From contig NC_057004.1 in the NCBI RefSeq assembly GCF_000002595.2, forward strand, positions 5,444,405 to 5,508,404: a DNA stretch of 64,000 nucleotides, given 5' to 3'. The DNA is from Chlamydomonas reinhardtii. Taxonomy: Eukaryota > Chlorophyta > Chlorophyceae > Chlamydomonadales > Chlamydomonadaceae. The notes beneath the pieces are model-generated. The model ran no database searches. It was not told the DNA's origin and was given only the letters and a program-made list of their open reading frames with translations. Positions 8,977 through 20,300 of this stretch are shown piece after piece (position 1 is the first letter of the stretch; each line of letters starts with the position of its first letter). The position numbers and the translations under genes are program-made.

Positions 8977-10744
8977 CCTTACGGCTGGCTTGCCAGACTG
9001 GCGTGTGGACTGCTGGCCGTGGCAGGTGCACCAGCAGCACTCGCATCATTGACCAGCACCGCTGTTGTAGACTTGTTATGATGTCGAGACTTGTTATGAT
9101 ATCGAACTTAGATTGTTACTTGGACCTCAAATGTGGTCAGGAGCAACGGCGGAACGGCTTGTAGCAGCGCTGGCACCTGCTGGGAACGCTGGATGATTGA
9201 GGGCGTGCAGCAGGTAGAGGGCATTGTATCGGAACTGCTGACGCCGTGGTCGGTGTGGCTGCGGACAGCGGGTCAGAAATGTGGCGGGTATTGCAGGCCG
9301 GCATTCACATTCGCATGATGAAGAATGGGTGATGCAGCAAGATCTATTAAGTAGTGTCACGTTATGTTGGCGCACCGTACCTCAGCAGTTTTACCTTCCC
9401 TGACTGCAGCCAGGGTCCGAACCACCTTGGCCCAGTCTGGCGCGCCTGCCCACACGAAGCGGATGCACGTGTCGACATTCAGGCCCTGGGAGGCCGCCTG
9501 CCCCTCCAGCTGTTCTACCAGTTCCTCCATACGGTACTGCGGACGCCCGGCTCCAGTTCGCCCTGTGTGGATGGGCCTTCGAGGCCGTGCAGCAGCAGTA
9601 GGCCCAGCAGCAGGACGGCGGTGGCCGTCAGGGAAAAGCTAGGGCCCAGGTCCGAGCCGTGCTGCTCTTCGTGGGCACAGGTTGGCACGGATGCCTGCAG
9701 GGCGGGATTGAAGGCGGCGGTCTGCCGGTGGAATGACGAGCTACACTGATTTGCTATGCTGCTCTTTGGTCGTGACGACTGGCTGCAGGGAAGGGTGGTC
9801 GGGAGGTGCCAAACTTTGTGGGGAGGATATGTGGGCCCCCTCGCAAGGGAAAAGTGGGCTGAGCCACGCCTCCAGTCTCAGGCCGCAAGCGTCTAGCGTC
9901 TACCTCATCTCCGGACATAGCCGGGGTTGGTTCGTACAGGCATGGCCCGCCATGCGTCCAGCCGCGTCCCGCTGCCAACCACAAGCACAGCCAGCAATGA
10001 ACCAAACAGCAGGAAATCCTCTAGCCACATTCCTTTCTGCTGTGGCCTACCACATACTGTGTGGTGGTATGCATGCCATGCAGCAAAGACCGCTAACTAG
10101 ACCGGCCGGCCTCAACCTGCGCGCAGGCGCCGCTTCTTGGGCGACGCCGCTCTGTCCTCCTCCACGTGGCCTTGCTCGCCCCCTCCACTACGCGCATGCA
10201 CGCCGCAACTGCTGGGCCCAGGGCCGCTGCCGCCAGGCCCTGTGCCGCTGCTGCTCCTGCTGCTGCCTTCCACTTGCACCAGCGATACCTTCCTGGTGCT
10301 AATCCTAGGTGTCATTTTTGTTATGGGTGTGGAACTCAGCCCCACTCCCCTAACGCAGGCAAATTTGGCTGGTTCACTAGAACTTGGCGAGTGCGGGGTG
10401 GTCTTTTGCTTGGTGCCGAGTAAAAAGGTGCCAAACTTTGTGGGGAAAATTGTGGGACAGCGCCTGATAGGGTTGTGATTGCGTGACGATGGAGTGCACT
10501 GCGTGGAAGTTGCAAGGGGGGGTTGTAGATACCAGCCCATACTAAACCAAACCCAATGCAATAGAGCGAGGAGGAGAGGCATTAGGTGGGTGGCCGCTGG
10601 CAGCCTAGCAGCATTAGGTAGGCAAGGGGGTACAGATGTGCTTCAGGGGTAGACAGCTCCGTTGTTGAGAGTCGGACGGCACGCCCGTAACCCAAGGGGC
10701 GCGCGTCCAGAGGGCCCACCTGTAGCACTCCCGGGGTGGATCTC
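8977..10744. other. Repeat-rich stretch without a supported gene
   Basis: Contents: minus-strand coding-like pieces around 9371-9526 (52 codons, starting MEELVEQLEG, with DTCIRFVWAGAPDWAKVV) and about 9530-9700 (a hydrophobic run FSLTATAVLLLGLLLL) that I could not join into one sound model; the motif gtgccaaactttgtgggga twice, at about 9807 and 10428; and a short interspersed repeat at 10522-10583. The rest shows no recognisable feature. Confidence 0.4.
10522..10583 (+). repeat. Short interspersed repeat, family gttgtagataccagccc
   Basis: gttgtagataccagccc followed by actaa-cc-aacccaatgca and gagcgaggaggagag. Related copies lie at 30648-30694 and 31054-31111 in SQD3 introns, and a shorter match near 46515 in a CLC intron. 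Probably the end of a small non-autonomous element. Confidence 0.7.
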
Positions 10745-10988
10745 ATGGTGTGAAAGCGATGCACATGTAGGGTTGACAGAATGGCCGCGCAATACCCAGT
10801 GTATGGCACGCTGTCCCAGCCTTGCCTGCCCCCACGCCCTTGCTGCTCGCCTGAGCCACCGGCCCCACACAGCCGCAGTACTCCGGGCTGTAGTCATCGA
10901 CGTTTGTCCTTGGGCCAGAACGCCTCATGCGCTGTGCTGCCCGTGCAAACTCCGACCAAAAGCCAAAAGTGAGCCAAATACCGTATGG
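10745..10988 (+). repeat. ~250-bp interspersed repeat, copy B
   Basis: Second copy of the repeat at 4783-5037, same strand and same end points, roughly 85 percent alike by eye. It is followed by sequence without any match to that after copy A, so the shared part defines the element or its conserved end. Confidence 0.75.
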
Positions 10989-13900
10989 ATGCGAATTACA
11001 ATTGAAGGGACAGCCCGACAAGCGGGGGCACACCGCACCCACGCCGCGAGGGACCGTCTCATGTGGCAATTTCGGTGGCTGCTACATGGTAAACATGGTG
11101 ATGGACCGATCTGCTTGACTACGCGGCCGGCAACCGCTACCGCCGTGGCTCAGTGGCTGCTCCCGACCAGGTGGGCAAACCAGCTGGACGCCACCTGCGC
11201 CACTGCCCCGACATCGTACTGATCCCCTCCATCTCCATCCCCCTCGCCAAAGCCATAAACCCAGATTGTGCCGATCCCCAGCGAATAACACACCATCCAC
11301 ATCATCGGTGACCGCTGGAACCCTGGCAGCTTTGCTTGCCGCCGCCGGCGAGGTAACGCATGCCGCATAGCTGACGCGGACGGTTCCTGCGCCTAAGGAA
11401 GCCCAGGGAAAGCTGGGGTTGCCCAAGCAGTGCACACACACCGCCAATGGGCCACTCGCAGCTTTGATGTGTCCCCACCAGGAAGGCGCACAAGCAACAC
11501 ACAAAGGGCTCACCCCGGCGCACAGCATGTGGTGACATGACTCATGCTCCCCCACGGTGCTCCCTTTGAGAAGTCCACACCTTCCATGCGTAGCCGTGAC
11601 CCCCATGCTTAAAGCACCCGACAGCCCCTCCCAGAGCCTCGAAGCCGCGACCTTGCGGTGTTGATAAACACCGAGCATAGAGACAGGGCGCTGCATCACC
11701 GCACCAAGACATTGCGGCCGCAGGCGGGCTCGGAGCTGCGCGCTGGATGTCTTGATCATAGGCTCATGCCCTGTACCATACATGAGCGGCACAGGCGGTC
11801 CAAGAGCTGCGGCCTGGGTCATCTGCCTGATATCCCGATGTCCGTGCTCTGGCAGTGGCACTGCACCAGGGGCCCATAGTGGCCCAGCACGCGAGGCCAG
11901 TCTGCCACTCTCCCGGGCAGCCACCGAGTGGTATCCATCTGCAACCCACAAACTCCCCACGCCACACGTGCGGAGGTCCTGCCCAGGCCACTGCCCCCGG
12001 CACGGCCACCGCCTCACTATGAGTTCAGACTCCCAAGCCCCGACCGAGCATGCCTCAGCCGGGCACCGTCCGAGACCACTTGCGCACGCTTCATCTCTCG
12101 CCCACGCCTCCTTCTCGGTTGGGCCACCCCTGGCTGCTGTCCCCTACGACGTCTGCAAACTTCTCTCCTTCACTGCTCCCGCTTTTGTTCGCCGCCCCCC
12201 GTTGCTGTCGCCTAGCATCCGCACTTCTCTACCATAGTCCTGCCGCCTTCGTACTAATGCACTGTGCATATTGGTAGTCGGGGACCTACATCCATATTCA
12301 ATCCCGCCGCCTGACCAAGTCCCTTGCAGCCTCCCATGCCTTTTCGCTTCCGCTGCACTTTTCGCTTCCGCTGCACTTCCGGTCACAAGCCCCTCCCTTC
12401 CCTTTCCTTCATCTTCCCTTTCTCCCTGCCCAGCCCCCTTTATCTTCCCTCCTCTCCCGTTTCCTACCCTTTCATCTCCCCGTCCTTTCATTTCCCCTTC
12501 CACTCCCCACTCCTTTCTCTTCCACCTCTGCCCTGCACTGCGGGTCCTTCTTCCGCCCCTTACCTTTTCCTCCCTTTGCCATCCCTCCCCTCGCCATCCT
12601 GTGCCCTGTCGCCGCCTACCCCTCACCTCTAGCCAGGCCCCAGTGCACGCCCCATGCTCTGGCAGACCGTCTCAATTCTGCCCCCCGAGGCCGCTCTCCG
12701 CCATGGCCCCTCCTGTGAGTCAAATCTCCTGACCTCAAACCCTGCTCCCTCCCTGCCTTCTGCTGCTATCCTCCTTGTCGCTCACAGCCCTGCCCGTGCA
12801 TAGCCCCCCTCTCATGCTGGGCTAGGTGTGCAAGTCCCATGTCCTTGCAAGCATGCATTTCGCTATCTATAGGCCGACGTGCGACAAGCTCCCCTCGCAT
12901 GGGACAGTTGGGCTGCCTCCTCCGCCTCCGCCTCCCTTTCTCCTTTCCTCACTGCCGTCCCCGTACTCCCGCCCTTCCTCACAGCCCTTCCTCCCCATGC
13001 GCTGTCTGCCCGCGTTCCTCTCCTTCCACATGTGCTCTCAACGCGCATCATCGTCATCACTTCCCCTACTCGTCGGGCTCCATCTCCGCCTCCGCCTCCC
13101 TTTATTCAGCCCTCAATCCTCCCCCAGAAAGTTCCCCCGCGCACCCTCACGGCCTCACCTCGCCCGTACATTCCACCCCACACACTGCATGTGCTTCAAC
13201 CCAGTACCCCTCCCCCCCCCTGAAAATGCGCACTACAGCTTCCAGTTAGGCACCCATTCCCTGTCACGTACTCCCCGCCCGGCACGTGAAGCGAGTCCTG
13301 TTGCTCATGGTCTCCACCTTCCGCGCCCCAAGCCTTCCACACCACACCATCCCATACGGACGATCCCAGCACTAGTGTGTGTGACTTGCATGAATGGACG
13401 GCGAGTTGCATGCGCCACCCAGAGCCACCGGTTCCCAGGCTGTGCCCCCTTACCGGGCCGGTCTGTGCCCGGTGGTCCTCCAAGCACTTACATGTGCTGA
13501 GGAGTTCTCGCCTCTCGCTGTCAGGCTTCGGGTATGGCTGGCGCAGCGACTCCGCTCCCCGGCGGGGGTACTGTGCTGCGGCTCCGACACGGTTCGAGGT
13601 GGGACGCCCTCGCGCTAGTGCCTGGCGAGTCAAGCAGCTGGGCCTATTGATTACTGAAGCAATACAGTATATCATGTTGACCACATTCGTAGTGCCTGTG
13701 CGCGGCCGGGCGGCCTGTATGCCAATATGCCCTGGCCTTCTGGAAGCGCGGGCATGAAGCAAATGTGGCGCCAAAGGGACGTCGGTGGGCACAGGGTGGC
13801 AAGCTCATATGTACCATATTGATAGCAGCAGACCTCTGGAGCTGTTCAGGCCTGGAAAGCGAGTCTGTTGCGCTGCAACACGGTGTCTTTGGGACGAGCG

Positions 13901-14037
13901 TCGTACGTTCCAATTCCGCGCCTAATAGCGGGCTTCCTGCCAAAATGAACTTGTTTCCACGTTAAGGCCTCGCCTTCACATACCTCACGGCTACGGCCGG
14001 CAAGAACCTGCCTTGCTAGTCGTTTATTGATCCTCAA
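10989..14037. other. Intergenic region with a long pyrimidine-rich tract; CRT2 upstream region
   Basis: 10989-12100 holds only long open frames without recognisable protein features (the longest, 311 codons on the minus strand at 11082-12017, is rich in Gly, Arg, Trp and Cys and looks like chance in GC-rich DNA). About 12100-13250 is strongly C+T-rich on the + strand (runs such as ttccctttctccctgccc). 13250-14037 should contain the CRT2 promoter and 5' UTR; I cannot mark a TATA box. Confidence 0.5.
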
Positions 14038-16579
14038 ATGAAGTGGGGTGTGGTTGCGGTGCTGGCCACCCTGGTGGTGGCCGCGTCCGCCAAGGACTAC
14101 TTCAAGGAGACCTTCGATGGTGAGGAGCAAGCCTAAACACAGCGACGCGCTGCTTCGGACGCACCGAGAGCGAACCGATCTAGAAATTTCTTTGATGGTT
14201 CGCGCTTGCAGGCTCCTGGGCCGACCGCTGGACCAAGTCCTCTTGGAAGGTTTCTGATGGGTCCGCTGGCGAGTTCAAGCTGACCGCTGGCAAGTGGTAT
14301 GGCGACGCTGAGGCCGACAAGGGTATCCAGACCGGCCCCGACTCCAAGTTCTTCGCTATTTCCGCGCCCCTGGCCACCGTGTTCGACAACACCGGCAAGG
14401 ACACCGTTGTCCAGGTAATTAAGGGTACTTTGCGGGGTGATCTGCGCATTCTGGGCGCGTGCTGAGCAATCCCTTCGCTCCCGCAGTTCTCCGTCAAGCA
14501 TGAGCAGGACCTGGACTGCGGTGGTGGCTACATCAAGGTGGTGCCCGCTACCAGGTACGCATTGGGCTCACACGCGCATTGGGGTGCGTGTGGCGACGGT
14601 TGCTGACCCTTCACCTGGTGATGTTGCACGCGCAGCGAGAAGCAGATGGGCGAGTTCGGTGGCGACACCCCCTACTCCATCATGTTCGGCCCCGACATCT
14701 GCGGCTACTCGACCCGCAAGGTGCACGTCATCCTGACCTACAAGGGCAAGAACTACCTGATTAAGAAGGACATCAAGGCGGAGACTGACCAGCTGACCCA
14801 TGTGTACACCCTGGTCATCAAGCCCGACAACACCTACCAGGTAGGGCTTGAACACCAGCCTAGGGCTTTGACACCAGCCTCTGTGTATGCTGTGTTGAGG
14901 GCGACGTCAGACCGGTGCATACGGGGGCTCAACCTGAGGAAAAGGCCTCGCAGGGCGGGGCGTGTGTGTTTTGGCGGGAAGCCACTGACCCCAACGCCCG
15001 CTGCTGTGTATTCCTGGCCTCCTGCGCTGCCTCTCAGCCTCAACTCACGTACCCCATCCCGCTTGCTGCGCCCACCCCAGGTTCTGATTGACCTGAAGGA
15101 GGTCGCCTCGGGCTCCCTGTACGAGGACTGGGACATGCTGCCCCCCAAGACCATCAAGGTGGGCTGCACTGCCGGGGGTGTCGGCTGGGGTTGGGCTCAC
15201 GGATTGGGCTGGCCGGTGCGGTGAAGCAAAGCTTGCGCAGGCCAAGCGAAGGGCGCTTTCAACCACTTAACACACGCCAACTGTGGCGTGCAGCGTTGGA
15301 GGAGCTCTACAATGTCATGCACACGGCGCTTCTACCCAGAAAGCGGCTTGTGTTAACCCGCTCCACCCTTCCTGACCCCCTCTTATGGCCCACACCAGGA
15401 CCCCAAGGCCTCCAAGCCTGAGGACTGGGACGAGCGTGAGGAGATCGCCGACCCCGAGGACAAGAAGCCTGAGGGCTGGGACGACATCCCCGCCACCATT
15501 GCCGACAAGGACGCCAAGAAGCCCGAGGACTGGGACGACGAGGAGGACGGCACCTGGGAGCCGCCCATGATCCCCAACCCCGAGTACAAGGGTGAGTGGA
15601 AGGCCAAGATGATCAAGAACCCCGCCTACAAGGGCATCTGGGTCGCCCCCGACATTGACAACCCTGACTACGTCCACGACGACAAGCTGTACAACTTCAA
15701 GGACCTGAAGTTTGTGGGCTTCGAGCTGTGGCAGGTGCGCAGGACTGTGCAGGAGGGTCGGGGAGGTTGGGTATGGAGCAAGGGCACCGGTGGATTGGAG
15801 GTCAAGTCAGTATGGTGGGCATATGGAGGTACGGTGAGCGGAGATGGGTGCACGCAGGACGGATGTAGTCTGGACTTGCACGGGGTGGCGGCCGCTTGGG
15901 CGGCTGCGTGGTGACACGGATATGCTAAGCATTTGCTACCCGCACCTTTCATTACTGCCCCACAGGTCAAGTCGGGCTCCATCTTCGACAACATCCTGGT
16001 GACTGACGACCTGGAGGCCGCCAAGAAGTTCGCTGAGGACACCTGGGGCAAGCACAAGGACGAGGAGAAGGCCATGTTTGACAAGGTGAGGACAGGATGA
16101 CGGGGTAAAGGCGGTACTCGGGGTGGGCTACACCTACAACAGGAATGCGAACCGAGAGGGAGAAGTGGGAATGAGAGGATGGGGTAACTTGGAGTTGATA
16201 CCGACCAGCGCCGTTCTGAAACGGGGAGCGACGGCTGAAGACGGACTGCCAAGGGTGAGGGCAATGAGATGGAACAATTTGATACACACCGTGTGTATCG
16301 CTCCCAACGAGCGATTGGCTACTCCAGATGCCAACCGCGTTCATGTCGGCTCACATCTCCCCGACTGTCGGGTTTCGTAACCCTTCCGCTCGCCTTCACG
16401 CCCCACAGGTCAAGAAGGAGGAGGACGAGAAGAAGGCCAAGGACGCCCCCCCTCCCCCCGTCGACGCTGAGGCCGCCGAGGAGGAGGACGACGAGTACGA
16501 GGACAAGGAGGAGCCCTCCGGCATGGGCTCCATCAAGATCCCCAAGGAGGAGGAGGAGTCCGGTCACGACGAGCTGTAA
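14038..16579 (+). CDS. CRT2: Calreticulin, ER calcium-binding chaperone
   Basis: Exons 14038-14119, 14212-14414, 14487-14554, 14636-14840, 15081-15158, 15399-15734, 15966-16085 and 16409-16579, all GT-AG, encode 420 residues. A signal peptide (about residues 1-18) precedes [12 protein letters not shown]. The lectin domain shows the family motifs [17 protein letters not shown] and IMFGPDICG, with its two disulfide cysteines. The P-domain has the repeats [20 protein letters not shown] and [17 protein letters not shown]. The C-domain is acidic (low-affinity, high-capacity calcium store) and ends in HDEL, the ER retrieval signal. It folds monoglucosylated glycoproteins in the ER and buffers calcium. 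Length equals the known C. reinhardtii protein as I recall it. Nothing is missing. Confidence 0.98.
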
Positions 16580-17254
16580 GCGGCTCGCTGCGAGGACTTC
16601 CCTTCCAACGCAGGACGAGACCAGCAGCTGCCGCGTCAGCAGTGGAGTTGTGGGCGCGCGCGTGAGCGGCGTTTGTGGAGCGCCAATCACGTGGCTATGG
16701 TCGGCTCCTGAGGTGGATTAGGTGGCATAGTGATGTTAGATCGGACGCGTTAGAAGCGGTCGGGGCATGGTGGGGCTGTGCCCCTCCGCGGGCACGGGAA
16801 GTGCGACACGCCCGGCGGCTGCATGTGGAGCGTGCGGCGTAGAGGGGCATGCTGGTTCCCGCTCCGGCGTTTCCGTGGAGCGTGTCGGGTGCATGACCTG
16901 CCTGGCGGGGGCCCCCCAACACCACGTTTCTCGAGCCGAACGCTTGTGACCTGTGTCAACTGGTGTGGGTTGGCGCAGCGGCCTCCGCAAGGAGTGTCGC
17001 GGCGCCGTTGTGTCGTGGGGGGACGTAACATCCCCTGGTTGGGGAGATTTTGCTGACCACACGGCGATGCTGAGAGTTCGAGAGAGATGAGCGAGCATGC
17101 TAGGAAGATTAGGATCCTTAGGCAGGATGTTCAGTACAGGAGCACATAAGGCGAGCAACGTCGCGGGGTGTGTCGTCTCGGAGGAATGAGGGCGAGTGAG
17201 TTGTGAGCAGCCCCTGCCAGTGGATGAAGGGGTGGGGCTGGGACCCATCGGTCG

Positions 17255-17259
17255 TGTAA
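17255..17259 (+). terminator. Poly(A) signal TGTAA of CRT2
   Basis: TGTAA 676 bases after the CRT2 stop codon, giving a 3' UTR of about 690 bases. The next gene's first ATG lies only 80 bases further, so the two genes are packed head to tail. Confidence 0.7.
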
Positions 17260-17338
17260 CCAGCACAGCATATCTTTCTTTCTGTGTGCAGTGTTTCAGT
17301 GCCACAGCACAACACGATAGAGACATACGCAATACGCA

Positions 17339-20300
17339 ATGCTACACGGCGGCAGCAGTGTCGCAAGGCCAGCAGGCGCCAACCGCGCCGCGAGCACTTT
17401 CAACAGCACAGTGCAGCGGTGGTGCAGCAGCACCAGTACCGGCATGTGGGCACGGGTGGGAGCCACACACATCGGGACTACGCTTTCCTGCCCCTTGCCA
17501 TGTTCCATCACGAGCACCAGTACCGGCTGCTCGAGTAGTAGTCGTCGCCAGGGGCCTGGTCGCCGCGGCGGCAGCAGGCTGGCCTCCCAGCAGGGGGGCG
17601 GCCAGCGCGGCGAGGACCAGGTGCGTCACGGCGCGGCTCCGGGTGCGCATAGCCGGGTCGGGAGCTGGGTGGGCGAGACGCAGCGCAGCAAGCGACACAG
17701 CGTTGTCGCACGAGTTCGGCCCTGTGCGCCGAGTGACGGAGCGACCCTTGGGGTGCGGTGTCCTCTGGCCTCCAGCACTCTCGCAATTCTCATTATTGAC
17801 ACACTTGTTGTCTGATGCTGCCTTGCCTGCGCCCTAGGGTGAGCGCGGCAGCGCTGGCGGCTCGCAGCCGCAGCCGGGCTCTGAGGAAGTGCCGCCGCCC
17901 GAACCCCGCATCCCGCTTTACCCGCACGGCCCCTACGACCCGCGCCCCGGACGGCGTCGCACAGAGCTGCAGGTGCGTGGCCAGTCGAGCGCTGCCGCCT
18001 GCCGGGATGGGGGGAGGCGAGCGAAGGTGGCAAGGGTGTTGGTTGCGCGTCCCCGGGAACTCAGGAGGGGTGGGACTGTGGGAGAGAGGGCGGTGGGAGG
18101 CATGGGACAAGGTGACAGAGGAAGCCCGGGTATTTGGCAAGTCCGGCGGGCATGGGCAGGGGTGCGCGGACCCCGCGTGAGCAAGGCTTGGGCAACTGGC
18201 GGTATGTGGCGCAGTGCCGTGGCACTCCCCCCACGCACTCCCCCCTTCCTCTCCATGGCACTGCCACCCCCAACCCCCGCTTTCTGGCTGCTGAACTACG
18301 GTACCGCACCAAACATGAGCCCCCCCCCCCACCCGCACGGCCCCGCCACCCTGCCACGCCGCCACCCCGCCACCCTGGCCCCCCGCTACCCTGCTGCCCC
18401 GCCACCACGCCACCTCGTATGGTTCCGCAACGTCCCCTGTGCCTTCCCCATGAGCTGCAGGGCTCGGACAGAGATGCCGGCGGCGCAAGCGGCGGGGGCC
18501 AGGAAAGGCAGCTGACAGCCAAGCCCGTGCCCGGCCTGGAGCCGCCGCCGCCGCCGCAAGAGCCGCCGCCGCAGGAGCCGCCGCCGGCTGCCGAGGGCGG
18601 TGGCAGCGGGGAAGAGGGGGCGCAGCGTGGCAGAAGCGGTGGCAGTACCACTGGCAGTAGCACTGGCAGTGGCAGTAGCAGCGGAGGCGGCATTGGCGGC
18701 AGCAGCCACAGCGGCGGTGACGTGCGCGCCACAGTGCTAGCGCCGCCAGACGCACCGCCGGAGGCCCTCCAGGTGCGGCTTGGGCCACAGGGCCTTTGGG
18801 GTTGTAGGGGCTCCAGCCTCAGGGGCTTGGGCTCAGGCTTTATCTGGGCCCGAACCCACACGCAGCGGTACCACGCGTTTCCTTGTGCTCCTGTGACCGG
18901 GCCTGTTCTTCAGTATGATCTGTGTGCGGCCCATCACACGTCACCTTGGCGCCGCGCCGTGCAGCTGACCGCCTCGCAAACCCCCAACATACACGAATGT
19001 GTGCATGTGTGCATGCCGCTAGCGCTGCCTGGACGTCGGCGAGTGCGATGTGGGTCGCGGCATGCAGCTGCACCACCTCTTCCCGCCCGGGACGCCGCCG
19101 CAGGCACGACAGGCGAGTGCGCGCGCCACTCGCGCTGCAGCAGCACTCCAATGTATCGGGTCATGCCATGTATGATATGTCACACACACGCAGGCACCAC
19201 CTCGGTGTGCATTGATACCACATCCGCAGCCATTCCCCCCCCCCCCACACACACACACATACACACGTGCAGCTGCTGACCCAGCTGGAGGGCGCGGCGC
19301 CTGAGAACGTGGACCAGGCGCGGGGCCTGGGGCCCGAGCCGGTGCGTGTGCGTGTGCGTGTGCGTGTGCGTGTGCGTGTGCGTGTGCGTGTGCGTGTGCG
19401 TGTGCGTGTGCGTGTGCGTGTGCGTGTGCGTGTGCGTGTGCGTGTGCGTGTGCGTATGCGTGTGTGTGTGTGTGTGTGTGTGCGTGTGCGTGTGCGTGTG
19501 CGTGTGTGCGTGTGTGTGTGTACCCCTGGCGCTTTGTGTGCGCACCTGGGGCTGTGTGTTGATGAGCACAAGAGACAGGGGAGTGGGACGGCGTGCTTGT
19601 CCTGTCCGGCCACCTCAAGCACAGCGTCGTCAGGGCCTGACTCACTCCCCGCGGCCAGCTCCTGTATCCCGCCTCTTTCCCCAATATCCGGGTTTACCTC
19701 AAGTACCTGCCATGCCCTCCCTGTCTGCCCAGGACGCCGACTTCTCGCCGGCGGCGGCGCCCCGCTCCGACCGGCCGCACCACGGCGATGGCGGGCTGGG
19801 CCCCGTGGCCGCCGAGCGCGATAGCTGGCTGCCCGCCTCCCAGGCCCAGGCCCAGGAGCTGGAGCTGGAGCTGGAGCTACAGATGGGGCGGCAGACAGAC
19901 CTGGAGACGCGAGGAGAGCAGCAGCAGGGGCAGGGCGGGCAGCAGGCGCCAGGCGACGACCGTGGTCGTGGAGGCCGCGGCGGCGGCGGCGGTGGCGATG
20001 GTGCATCGCAGCGGGACCTGCCGTGGAGCGAGGCCGGAGGTGGCGTCGGCGGCGGCGGTGACACCGGGTTCAGGGGAGGAGGGGGAGGAGGCGGTGGCGG
20101 CGCAAACCTGCTGCTGGAGGCTGACGAGGCGGCTGCAGGTCAGGGCCCGGACGTGCGGGACCCGTACGGCGATCCGTACACGGGGCGTATGGACGCGGCG
20201 CACGTGCCGGGCTGGGCGCCGCCGCTGGGCCACGTGCTGCTGACGACGGCAGCGCCGGCGTGGCAGATGGGCCGGCAGGACCAGGTGGGTGCGTCGCGGG

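Noticed and set aside
11082-12017. 311-codon open frame on the minus strand
   Set aside because: Rich in Gly/Arg/Trp/Cys with no domain, no splice context and equally long frames in other phases; typical of chance in GC-rich DNA.
17436-17520. Introner-type intron created by the 69-bp insertion
   Set aside because: A GT and an AG exist in the duplicated target, but splicing there would remove 85 rather than 84 bases and would not restore the original exon.
17342-17698. Minus-strand frame with a signal-peptide-like start (MRTRSRAVTHLVLAALAAPL)
   Set aside because: It lies antisense to exon 1 of a spliced + strand gene, crosses the retroelement insert and has no further exons.
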